The notes below the pieces were generated by a model. The model did not search any database. It saw only the letters and a list, made by a program, of their open reading frames with translations, and had not been told where the DNA came from. Positions 8,419 through 15,928 of a stretch of DNA of 28,572 nucleotides are shown here, piece after piece. The DNA is from an uncultured Acetatifactor sp. (GTDB lineage Bacteria; Bacillota; Clostridia; Lachnospirales; Lachnospiraceae), in assembly GCA_910585805.1 (NCBI GenBank), contig CAJUFB010000047.1, positions 1-28,572 of the forward strand. Direction: 5' to 3'. Numbering within the stretch: the first letter of the stretch is position 1; the number at the start of each line of letters is the position of its first letter. The translations under genes and the position numbers were made by a program.

Positions 8419-8617
8419 ACAGGGAAATGGCCTTCTCCACTGCCCGCTCCGCCCTGCGGTCCCTGCGCCGCCGAAACGGCATATTTCCCCTGCGCGGGCC
8501 TGCGCATCCAAAACTGCGGCCTGTAACCGTACTTCCGCCGCCCCGTGAATCCCCGGGCAAGTTTTCCATTGTTCCGGTTCCCCGGTACCCCTGCTTCGCT
8601 CTGCCATGCACCTGCCC

Positions 8618-9799
8618 TCAAACAGATGCTTTTTTCAGTCTCCCGCAGAGAAATATTCCGGCTAACAGCAGCACCGGAAAGATAACGCCTGCCAGAATGC
8701 CCATCTTCAGGTCATCTCCGGACATCCCTGATACCATTCCCACCAGAGTCGGCCCTGCCGAACAGCCGATGTCCCCGCCCAGGGCCAGCAGGGCGAACAT
8801 AGCCGTACCTCCCCTGGGCAGAGCGGCCGATGCCCTGCTGAAGGTTCCGGGCCACATAATCCCCACCGACAGCCCGCAGATTCCGCAGCATACCAGACTA
8901 AGCGGCGGCAGAAGAGAGATGCCCAGATAGGCAAAAATGCAAAGGCAGCTGCTGCAGACCATGAACCGTTCCAGGTGAATCCGGTCTCCGTATTTCCCGT
9001 AGAATAACCTGGATGTTCCCATCAGCACCGCAAAGACCAGAGGCCCGGCCAGATCCCCCACTGTTTTGGACAGCCCCAGGCCTTTCTCCGCAAAGGTGGA
9101 CGCCCACTGGCTTACTGCCTGCTCGCTTGCCCCTGCGCATACCATCATGATCAGCAAAATCCAGAATATCTTCAGGCGGAACAGTTCCCCCAGCGTCAGC
9201 CCCCGCTCCCCCTCTTCCATCAGCGGCGCAATGGGCACCCCGGCAAAGGCAACGGCATTGGCAATCGGAATCAGCGCCCACAGGCAGGCCAGAATTTTCC
9301 AGTTCCCGATACCTGCCGCCTGGAAAAACAGGGCGGAAAGCAGCACCACCCCCGCATGCCCCCAACAGTAAAAAGAATGCAGCATGCTCATGGTCTTTTC
9401 CTTATGATCGGAAGGGCAGGCCTCCACCACCGGACTCACCAGGACTTCCAACAGCCCGCCGCCCACGGCATAGACCATGACGGAAATCAAAATCCCGGCA
9501 AAAGGCGACGGCAGCAGCTCCGGCAGAATGGTCAGGAAAATCAGGCCCGCCGCCGATAAAACATGGGCGGCAACCAAAGACACACGATACCCGATTTTAT
9601 CCACGAACCCTACAGCCAGAAGGTCCACCAGAAGCTGTATCCCGAAATTGAACGTCACCAATAAGGTAATCCGGGAAAGGGGTATCTCATAGCTTCTGTG
9701 AAAAAACAAAAATAGCAGGGGCGTAAAATTGTTTACCACAGCCTGTACAATGTAGCCCGTGAAACAGGCTCTTATGGTTTTGTCATATTGGTTCCTCAT
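8618..9799 (-). CDS. Major facilitator superfamily transporter
   Basis: Twelve-helix permease of 393 residues. Hydrophobic segments are evenly spaced and split by a central cytoplasmic loop (PLMEEGERGLTLGELFRLK). The MFS loop 2-3 signature appears as GFVDKIGYRVSLVAAHV, and its repeat as YGKYGDRIHLERFMV in the second half. The frame is open to 9886, but the ATG at 9799 (protein start MRNQYDKTIRA) has AAAGGA just upstream and gives a normal N-terminus. The overall look is of the FucP/sugar-efflux-like MFS groups common in Clostridia; the substrate is unknown. The following gene on this strand is rubrerythrin, about 260 nt away, so co-transcription is uncertain. Confidence 0.9.
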   Translation of the reverse strand: MRNQYDKTIRACFTGYIVQAVVNNFTPLLFLFFHRSYEIPLSRITLLVTFNFGIQLLVDLLAVGFVDKIGYRVSLVAAHVLSAAGLIFLTILPELLPSPFAGILISVMVYAVGGGLLEVLVSPVVEACPSDHKEKTMSMLHSFYCWGHAGVVLLSALFFQAAGIGNWKILACLWALIPIANAVAFAGVPIAPLMEEGERGLTLGELFRLKIFWILLIMMVCAGASEQAVSQWASTFAEKGLGLSKTVGDLAGPLVFAVLMGTSRLFYGKYGDRIHLERFMVCSSCLCIFAYLGISLLPPLSLVCCGICGLSVGIMWPGTFSRASAALPRGGTAMFALLALGGDIGCSAGPTLVGMVSGMSGDDLKMGILAGVIFPVLLLAGIFLCGRLKKASV

Positions 9800-9989
9800 T
9801 TTCGTCCTTTCCCCATAACGGAGACCCTCCTGAAAAAGTCCCCCGCCTTTCCGTCCCATTATACCCCTTTTCTGCCTATATTTCAAGTTACTCTCACGAG
9901 CCGCAGCAAGTTGTCTCCGTCACGGCAGAAACAGCTCACCATGCACAAGTCTGCTTCAATCCTTCGGCATCCCCAGGCAGGGAACCCTA

Positions 9990-11768
9990 TCAGTCAGACA
10001 GCCCGCCGTGAAAACAGATACCTTCCTCCTGAAGCATTTCCAAGAACCTGCCCACCGGCATCCTTCCCAGGTCCCCCGCCTCCCGCTGCCGGACAGAGAC
10101 CGTTGCAGTGGCGCTTTCCTTCTCTCCCACCACAAGCATGTAGGGAATCTTTTCCATCTGGGCCGTCCTGATTTTGTAGCCTATCTTTTCTCCTTTTATA
10201 TCCGTTTCGCAGCGCAGCCCTTCCCTCTTCATCCGGCTTTCGATTTCCCGGGCGTAATCCGCATATTTATCCGAGATGGGCAGCACCTTCACCTGTACCG
10301 GAGACAGCCACAGGGGAAACTTTCCTGCGTAATGTTCCATCAGAATCCCCATGAACCGCTCAAGAGAGCCGAACACCACCCGGTGTATCATAATGGGACG
10401 GTGCTTTTTTCCGTCTTCGCCGATGTACTCTGCCCAGAAACGCTGCGGCATTTGAAAGTCCAACTGGATAGTTCCGCACTGCCAGGTCCTTCCCAGGGAA
10501 TCCTCCAGGTGGAAATCGATCTTCGGACCGTAGAACGCCCCGTCTCCGGGATTTATCACATAGGGAAGTTTCAGATCCTCCAACGCACTGCGCAGACCCT
10601 CGGTAGCCGCCTCCCACTCCTCCAGACTGCCGATGAAGCTTTCCGGCCTGGTGGACAGCTCAACATGGTACCGGAAGCCAAAACGGGAATATACTTCGCC
10701 AATCAGGCGGGCAACCCCTTTTATCTCTTCCTGCATCTGTTCCGGCATCATAAAGATGTGAGCATCATCCTGGGTGCAGCAGCGAACCCGCATAAGCCCG
10801 TGGAGGGTGCCGGATTTTTCGTTTCTGTGGATCAGCCCCAGTTCACTGATACGCATGGGAAGCTCCCGGTAAGAACGGGGTTCCATCTGGTAAACCAACA
10901 TGCCCCCCGGACAGCTCATGGGCTTTATGGCATAGTCCCCTCCGTCGATGGCCGTGGTATACATTTTGTCCCTGTAATGCTCCCAGTGCCCGGATGTCTC
11001 CCAAAGCTTACGGTTCAGCATCACCGGCGTGGAAATCTCCCTGTATCCTTCCCTCTCATGCAGCTGCCTCCAGTAGTCGATAAGTAGATTCCGAAACTGC
11101 AGGCCCCGGGGAAGAAAGAAGGGGAATCCCGGGCCCTCATCAAACAGGGCAAAGAAGCCCAGTTCCTTCCCTAATTTCCTGTGATCCCTCTTTTTCGCCT
11201 CCTCCAGGCGGTTCAGATATTCCCCAAGCCTCTCTTCATCCGGAAACGACGTGCCGTAAATCCTGGTGAGCATCTTATTCCTCTCGTCTCCCCGCCAGTA
11301 GGCCCCCGCTACGGACAGCAGCCGGAATGCCCTGACAGCACTGGTATACTCCACATGAGGGCCTGCGCACATCTCCACATACTCTCCCTGGCGGTAAAGG
11401 CTGATTTCCTCGTTTTCCGGCAGTTCCTGCAGGATTTCCGCCTTGTAATCCTCATTTCGTTCCTCCAGTTCCTGCAGGAGAGCATTACGGTCTGCAGTAA
11501 ACTGCTTCAGCTGCAGATTCTCTTTCACGATTTTCCGCATCTCCCCTTCCACTTCCGGGAAATTTTCCTCCGAAAAACGGAACGAAAATTCGAAATCATA
11601 GTAGAATCCCTCCGCTGTCGCCGGACCTATGGCACATTTCGTATCCGGATACAGCCGTTTTACCGCCTGGGCCAGGATATGCGCCGTGGTGTGCCGGAAT
11701 GCGTTTCTTCCCAGTTCCTCCTCAAAACCTGCCTCCCTGATGGAACCGTCTCTCATCTTGATCTTCAT
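9990..11768 (-). CDS. thrS: Threonyl-tRNA synthetase lacking the TGS domain
   Basis: Class II synthetase that charges tRNA-Thr, 592 residues against about 640 for the usual form. The editing domain starts almost at once: RHTTAHILAQ supplies the HxxxH pair and MCAGPH the CxxxH pair. The catalytic core shows the zinc cysteine in MSCPGGMLVY, motif 2 IHRNEKSGTLHGLMRVR with TQDDAH, and motif 3 as IHRVVFGSLERFMGIL; the anticodon-binding domain closes the protein. Only about 22 residues precede the editing domain, so the roughly 60-residue N-terminal TGS domain is absent. The ATG at 11768 (MKIKMRDG) follows AGGAAAGGAAG; the open frame further upstream runs into the leader. Expression is under a T-box. 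Confidence 0.96.
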   Translation of the reverse strand: MKIKMRDGSIREAGFEEELGRNAFRHTTAHILAQAVKRLYPDTKCAIGPATAEGFYYDFEFSFRFSEENFPEVEGEMRKIVKENLQLKQFTADRNALLQELEERNEDYKAEILQELPENEEISLYRQGEYVEMCAGPHVEYTSAVRAFRLLSVAGAYWRGDERNKMLTRIYGTSFPDEERLGEYLNRLEEAKKRDHRKLGKELGFFALFDEGPGFPFFLPRGLQFRNLLIDYWRQLHEREGYREISTPVMLNRKLWETSGHWEHYRDKMYTTAIDGGDYAIKPMSCPGGMLVYQMEPRSYRELPMRISELGLIHRNEKSGTLHGLMRVRCCTQDDAHIFMMPEQMQEEIKGVARLIGEVYSRFGFRYHVELSTRPESFIGSLEEWEAATEGLRSALEDLKLPYVINPGDGAFYGPKIDFHLEDSLGRTWQCGTIQLDFQMPQRFWAEYIGEDGKKHRPIMIHRVVFGSLERFMGILMEHYAGKFPLWLSPVQVKVLPISDKYADYAREIESRMKREGLRCETDIKGEKIGYKIRTAQMEKIPYMLVVGEKESATATVSVRQREAGDLGRMPVGRFLEMLQEEGICFHGGLSD

Positions 11769-11811
11769 TTCTTCTCTTCCTTTCCTGAATGAATTTTTCA
11801 ATCCACATAAG

Positions 11812-11856
11812 AAAAGCACTCTTAAAGATAGTTATAACTACCTTTAAGGGTGCTTG
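11812..11856 (-). terminator. T-box attenuator terminator
   Basis: On the minus strand AAGCACCCTTAAAG pairs with CTTTAAGAGTGCTT around a TAGTTATAACTA core and is followed by a T-rich tail (TTTTCTT). It lies directly after the T-box core, which can pair with the terminator's 5' side region in the antiterminator form. Confidence 0.85.
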
Positions 11857-12070
11857 TTGCACGGTTCCACCTTATTTTTTCACTTCAGATTCTATCAAAT
11901 CCTAACCTTTAACGCAGGTATACGGCACTGCTTACCTCTACTTTCGGCAGTACAGCTAAGGAATGGTTTTCACATATTATCCACATAAGCATCTTCCACC
12001 CTTTGATGCTCTCTCTGTCTGCGATTGATATGCTACTTGTTTCCGTCATCGCTTTTTCTTATGCTGATTT
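11814..12070 (-). promoter_or_regulatory. T-box leader (threonine) of thrS
   Basis: On the minus strand the roughly 300-nt leader of thrS contains the conserved T-box core GGTGGAACCGTGC (11872-11860) and an AGTAG element near its 5' end. A GAGCATC/GATGCTT stem-loop (around 11985-12010) fits the stem I apical part. An ACC codon followed by A in the 3' side of stem I (around 11965) fits a threonine specifier. The core is followed by a long terminator, so uncharged tRNA-Thr should favour antitermination. The specifier assignment is the least certain part. This explains the intergenic stretch 11769-12080. Confidence 0.85.
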
Positions 12071-12077
12071 GCTTTTT

Positions 12078-12106
12078 ATCCTACCACGTTCCTGCCTGAT
12101 TGTCAA
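12078..12106 (-). promoter_or_regulatory. Promoter of the thrS T-box transcript
   Basis: On the minus strand TTGACA (12106-12101), a 17-nt spacer and TAGGAT (12083-12078). It lies at the 3' end of the Sel1 gene and places transcription start near 12071, at the expected 5' edge of the T-box leader. Confidence 0.75.
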
Positions 12107-12536
12107 CGGGCAAATAATTCCCGCTGCCGCTTTCGGCATATAAAAGTTCCTTTTGCGCTTCCAGGGCAGCTTCCGGGTCTGTGCTTTCCATAGCTTTCCG
12201 AAGCCAGTATTCTGCCTGTGTGCGGTTCTGCTCCACATGGATGCCCCGGTTATAGAAACGCCCCACCAGTTCCATGCCCTTTCCATAGCCGCTGTTTGCA
12301 GAATACAGGTACAGTTCATAGGCCTTTCCCAGATCGATTGCCGTTCCGTAGCCATAGTGATAGCAAATCCCCAAATTATAGGCAGCCTCCACATGTCCCA
12401 TATCCTTTGCCCGGGTCAGCAGCTTCAGAGCCAGTTCATTGTCCTCCGGGACTCCATCCCCATAGATATGTTTCATGGCAAGTTCATACAGACACTGGGC
12501 CTCTGTTTTATTTTCCATATCCTTTTCTTCTCTCAT
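12081..12536 (-). CDS. Sel1-repeat (TPR-like) protein
   Basis: Small helical-repeat protein of 151 residues. Sel1-like units are seen: CLYELAMKHIYGDGVPEDNE, then HVEAAYNLGICYHYGYGTAIDLGKA, then SGYGKGMELVGRFYNRGIHVEQNRT, each with the small-residue/aromatic pattern (A...LG..Y..G.G). The C-terminus is charged and carries no membrane segment or signal peptide. Such proteins serve as protein-protein adaptors. The chosen ATG at 12536 has GGGAG about 9 nt upstream; the ATG at 12518 is also possible. It has no clear partner in the window: the next gene downstream is thrS with its own promoter, and the ketosynthase lies upstream in the same direction. Confidence 0.85.
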   Translation of the reverse strand: MREEKDMENKTEAQCLYELAMKHIYGDGVPEDNELALKLLTRAKDMGHVEAAYNLGICYHYGYGTAIDLGKAYELYLYSANSGYGKGMELVGRFYNRGIHVEQNRTQAEYWLRKAMESTDPEAALEAQKELLYAESGSGNYLPVDNQAGTW

Positions 12537-12676
12537 TGATTTCGTCTCCCACATAGCCGTTACAGATTTGTGTTATGCTTTTTGCAGCTTTCCTTGCGGA
12601 AAAATCCAACAGAAAAATGGCGGCTTTCATCCTTCTGCTTTTTAGATAAAAAACTAAAATCCAGTAGCCTGATGGG

Positions 12677-12687
12677 GCTGTCTGAAC
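12677..12687 (+). repeat. Dispersed 11-mer GCTGTCTGAAC, copy 2
   Basis: Copy of the 11-mer, preceded by GGG, 8 nt beyond the stop of the ketosynthase gene. See also 7616-7626 and 25988-25998. Confidence 0.4.
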
Positions 12688-12694
12688 CGTAAAC

Positions 12695-13648
12695 TCAATA
12701 CCGCATCAGCATAAAATTCACTGTCAGCCCTGCCGCAGTTCCCATGAGCAGCACCAAATCTCCCCGCCGGATTCTGCCCTCCTGAACGGACTCGCACAGC
12801 GCAAAGGGAACCGAGGCGGAGACCATGTTGCCGTATGCCGCCACCCGGTTTATGTAGGTGCCCTCCCTGAATCCCAGACAGGGCATGATGGTGTCCAGGG
12901 CCTTACTGGCCTGATGGGGAACTACAATCTGTATCTCCTCCCGCGCAACCCCTGCCTCCCGGAGACAGTCCTCCACAAATTTCGGCAGCTTCCTGGCGCA
13001 GAGCCGCAGAATCCGTATTCCTTTCATGTCAAAATAGTAATCCTCCCGATTCTCATCTGTAAAAGAAAATGCGGTCAGCAGCCCTCCCCCGCCCCGGATC
13101 TCCGTGTCATGGGCGCCCTCTGACCAGGTGCATTGGCGCGCGTAAAGGATTTCGGAAGCTTCTCCCTGTTCCGCCTTTACAAGCACGCCTGCGGCAGCGC
13201 CATCCGAAAACAGCTCATAACTCTCCTTCTGGCCTGGATTCAGCGCAGCGGAGGCCATGTCGCCGGATAGAATCAGCACTGCCCTGTACCGCCCGGACTC
13301 TATCATGCAGGACATCACATCCAGGGCGCTGATGAAACTGGTGCAGGTAGTGTTGATATCCATGGCCGGGATATCCGTTCCCCTGGCCATCCGCTCATGA
13401 ATCAGGGCCGCATTGCAGGGAATGGCCTGGAGCGGTGTGCCCATGGCGCAGACGATGCAGTCCACGTTCCCCATGTCCATACCGGCCTCGGCTAACGCTT
13501 TTCCTGCTGCTTCTTCCGCCAAATCCAACAATGTCTCTCCTGCCTTAAGCCGATACCTGGTCTCCCCCGCAAAGACCGTCTCGCCGCCTGCCAGAGCACG
13601 CCCCATTCCTGCCAGTTTCACATGTCTGCTTATCTGTCCCTTTGTCAT
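12695..13648 (-). CDS. KAS III-like 3-oxoacyl-ACP synthase (thiolase fold)
   Basis: Condensing enzyme of the FabH/KAS III superfamily, 317 residues. The catalytic triad is visible: Cys in DINTTCTSFISAL, His in IVVPHQASKAL and Asn in AAYGNMVSASVPFAL. The active-site glycine-rich end GDLVLLMGTAAGLT also fits FabH. The reaction would be decarboxylative or head-to-head condensation of acyl thioesters; the position outside any fatty-acid operon suggests a specialised role. A GTG at 13660 is in frame, but AAGGGG lies against it; the ATG at 13648 is better placed. It is the last gene of a minus-strand group with an epimerase, an adenylating enzyme and a glycosyltransferase, and the only non-glycosyltransferase member that looks intact. 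Confidence 0.9.
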   Translation of the reverse strand: MTKGQISRHVKLAGMGRALAGGETVFAGETRYRLKAGETLLDLAEEAAGKALAEAGMDMGNVDCIVCAMGTPLQAIPCNAALIHERMARGTDIPAMDINTTCTSFISALDVMSCMIESGRYRAVLILSGDMASAALNPGQKESYELFSDGAAAGVLVKAEQGEASEILYARQCTWSEGAHDTEIRGGGGLLTAFSFTDENREDYYFDMKGIRILRLCARKLPKFVEDCLREAGVAREEIQIVVPHQASKALDTIMPCLGFREGTYINRVAAYGNMVSASVPFALCESVQEGRIRRGDLVLLMGTAAGLTVNFMLMRY

Positions 13649-13751
13649 CTGTGTTTTCACCCCTTCTGATTTTCCTTTTATTCTGTAAGTCTCCTCTAAC
13701 CGAACTGCTTTTCCCTGACCTTTTTCCGAAAAAACAATCTGCCTGATACCA

Positions 13752-13772
13752 TTCCGAAATGCCTTTTCGGAA
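13752..13772. other. Perfect hairpin between epimerase remnant and ketosynthase
   Basis: TTCCGAAA, five-base loop, TTTCGGAA, 8 bp perfect. It lies 15 nt beyond the epimerase stop and about 100 nt before the ketosynthase start. No adjacent T-run on the minus strand, so a partial terminator or processing hairpin is possible. Confidence 0.45.
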
Positions 13773-13786
13773 ATCAGTGAAATGAG

Positions 13787-14753
13787 TCAATTAACTCTCT
13801 GAATATAATAATCTAACAGTTTATATATCCAATCTTGAAGTACTGAAAAGCGAAAGCCTAACGCACCTGCCTTCTCCGTATTAATACTATATTCTGATTC
13901 TCCATTATATGGCGCTTTTGCTCCGGTTTTGTCAACAACTGCCTTTGTTCCGGTTTTCTGTTCAACATACTCAATTATTTCTCTTATGGAAATAGTTCCT
14001 TCGGAGCTTCCATTGATTGCGTCTCTGATATCCTGCTCAACCAGAAAAGCCATAAACTTTCCGGCTTCATCAGAACGGATAAATCCCATCTGACTATTCA
14101 AATTGTCAATATCCATGGGGATAGATTTCATGGTATGTTCCACATAAAATGCCAATCTTTTTGTATAATCATCTTTTCCTACCACAAATGGATATCTTAC
14201 CGCAATCCAGTTCCTGTCCCTATATTTCTGCCATAAGGAAATGCCTCCAAATAACCTACGCAAGTCTGTTGCAGTATCTACAGATTTTATCAGGTTTACT
14301 CTAAACAAAATGCGTAGGTTATTTTCCGGCAGTTCCTAAAGCGCACTCTGCCTGCCGTTTTATTTCTCCGTATGAAAAATCTGTCCTATCACACCATACC
14401 AGTTCTTTCGAAACACCATCAAAATCAGATTCAACCGTATTCATGTGCTTAGGTTCATAGACTGCTGTGCTGGACATATGGATATATTTATCACAATTAA
14501 CGGTTTCCATTTCATATTTTATATCATTTGAGCAGTAAGCAATTTTATCAATTACAACATCATAATGGCTGCTGCTCAAAGTCTTCATGCTCTGTTCATT
14601 TGTTCTCTCAATTATGATACGATTGACTCTGTTACCAAATACATCTGATCTGTTTCCCCGTGTAGCAATCGTCACATTATGGCCTTTTGCTAAAAGTTCA
14701 TTTACCATATGTATGCCAAAAAACCTGGTGCCGCCTATTACCAGAATTTTCAT
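13787..14753 (-). pseudogene. NAD-dependent epimerase/dehydratase, interrupted by a MITE
   Basis: Extended-SDR protein split into two frames. The N-terminal part (14753-14319) begins MKILVIGGTRFFGIHMVNEL, a Rossmann fold with a GxxGxxG-like loop, and contains the HMSSTAVYEP and FSYGEIKRQAE segments with the catalytic-type Tyr and Lys. The C-terminal part (14308-13787) continues with NWIAVRYPFVVGKDDYTKRL. Between them sits a 100-bp element flanked by TAA. Deleting the element plus one TAA joins ECAL directly to WQKYRDRN in one frame, restoring about 288 residues. The ribosome site AGGAGGG precedes ATG 14753. The gene is visibly more A+T-rich than its neighbours. The intact enzyme would act on a nucleotide-sugar or acyl-alcohol substrate. 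Confidence 0.9.
14237..14336. mobile_element. 100-bp MITE with 26-bp imperfect terminal inverted repeats
   Basis: The left end starts GGAAATGCCTCC and the right end, read on the other strand, starts GGAACTGCCGGA; both continue into the shared AAATAACCTACGCA. Flanks are TAA on both sides (14234-14236 and 14337-14339), a 3-bp target duplication. There is no coding capacity, so a transposase must act in trans. A 3-bp TNA duplication is known for some IS5-family groups, but the family is not established here. Confidence 0.9.
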
Positions 14754-14882
14754 TATTCACCCTCCTGCAAGCCCGATTGAATTGCCGTTTATAAACGATT
14801 TGTCTGTGATTCGCATGTATATTCATTGCCCTATTTCAGTACGTACACAATTTCGAAGAGAACCTTCGCGCACTGCCCTGGT

Positions 14883-15914
14883 TCACCGGATTCGCTGAAT
14901 CCTCTTCAGCTTTTTCCCCACTTCCCAGTCATATGGAGCAAAGACAATATCCGGTTGGACAAGCCTTCTGTCCCTGGCCAGTTTGCGAAATTCCCCAACC
15001 ACGTTTTCCCTCTCCTCCTCTGTAAGATCAGCATAGACTGTGATGCTCCTGTCAGGATTCTGCACCACCCGGTATTCCCAGGTGCTTTCCTTCCTCTTCC
15101 GGTCTGTTGGGCTTTCCCCGAAACTTCCGGTCTGTCTCCGGATTCCTCTCTCCCCTTTTGCCAAACCAAATTCGGAAGGGTCCGCTGTTTCTCTCATGTC
15201 CCTGTCCTGTCCCGGCTGCCCGGATGCTGCTTTCCTGGTTCCCTCCTGTCCCGGCTGCCCGGTTGCCGCTTTCCTGGTTCCCTCCTGTCCCGGCTGCCCG
15301 GATGTTGCTTTCCTGGTTCCCTCCTGTCCCGGCTGCCCGGTTGCCGCTTTCCTGGTTCCCTCCTGTCCCGGCTGCACTGGCACCTCCCGTTTCTCCTGCC
15401 CCACCCCTGCAAAGAGGATACATCTGCGGATGAAGTCCGGAAAAATCAGCCTCTCCCTTCCCTGTTCATCCAGGAACGAAAACATGTCGTCCTCCCTGCC
15501 CTCGATTTTCTCCAGAGCCAGGCAGGGGCTATTACAGCTGCAGGGCTGCTTTCGCTCCACCAGAATATCGTTCAGCCGATAACGGATCATCGGTTGGGCC
15601 TTTCTCTCAAAATCCGTCACAATAGGTACGAATCGCCGTCCTTCCAGGTATTCCCGCTGAATATATACAATGTCCTCATTCAGATGAAGGGTTCCCCGGG
15701 AACCGGTGGCCCCTGTTACCAGAATTGTCTGTCTTCCTGTCAATTCCTCTGTATTTCCTGTTTCCTGTGCTTTTTCCATATGGTTCATCTCCGTTCCGTC
15801 CGTTATCTTTCTCCCGGCCTGATCCGGAACTTGCAGCTCCGGCACACCTGAATACCTTGCAATGGGCATCAGTTCATCCACCACAACCGGATCCACAATA
15901 TAGGAATGGGGCAA
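14883..15914 (-). pseudogene. F390-synthetase/PaaK-like adenylating enzyme, N-terminally truncated
   Basis: A 343-residue frame starting at a TTG, 14 nt after the glycosyltransferase stop. It matches only the C-terminal half of adenylate-forming F390-synthetase-related proteins: GTLHLNEDIVYIQ, RRFVPIVTDF, PMIRYRLNDILVERK, the PCSCNSPC cysteine cluster, IEGREDDMFSF and IFPDFIRRCILF. The C-terminal subdomain ends in DWEVGKKLKRIQR, near the usual catalytic Lys. The N-terminal portion with the P-loop and most of the adenylate pocket (roughly 200 residues in relatives) is missing, and the 13-residue unit PGQEGTRKAATGQ is repeated four times in the middle. No ribosome site is evident at the TTG. 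A non-functional remnant is most likely; a scaffold-like domain protein is the alternative. Confidence 0.75.
15205..15375. repeat. 39-bp tandem repeat array inside the adenylating-enzyme frame
   Basis: The block TCCTGTCCCGGCTGC starts at 15205, 15244, 15283, 15322 and 15361, an exact 39-bp period (four units plus a partial fifth). Units alternate in a nine-base core (GATGCTGCT, GTTGCCGCT, GATGTTGCT, GTTGCCGCT), so the array looks like two 78-bp dimers. Since 39 is a multiple of 3, the minus-strand frame stays open and so do the opposite-strand frames, which explains the long spurious plus-strand ORF here. Confidence 0.95.
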
Positions 15915-15928
15915 TGCGGGAATACGGT

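Noticed and set aside
8386..8621. Three overlapping short minus-strand ORFs before rubrerythrin
   Set aside because: None has a convincing ribosome site or protein character, and they overlap one another in all frames.
10008..11087. Plus-strand ORF of 359 residues
   Set aside because: Shadow of thrS, whose class II synthetase motifs are unambiguous.
15205..15375. CRISPR-like array
   Set aside because: Units are contiguous 39-bp tandem repeats without unique spacers, and no cas genes are present.
14826..15851. Long plus-strand ORF of 341 residues with Pro/Cys/Ser-rich repeats
   Set aside because: It is the antisense of the adenylating-enzyme remnant; the 39-bp array keeps all frames open and the translation has no family motif.
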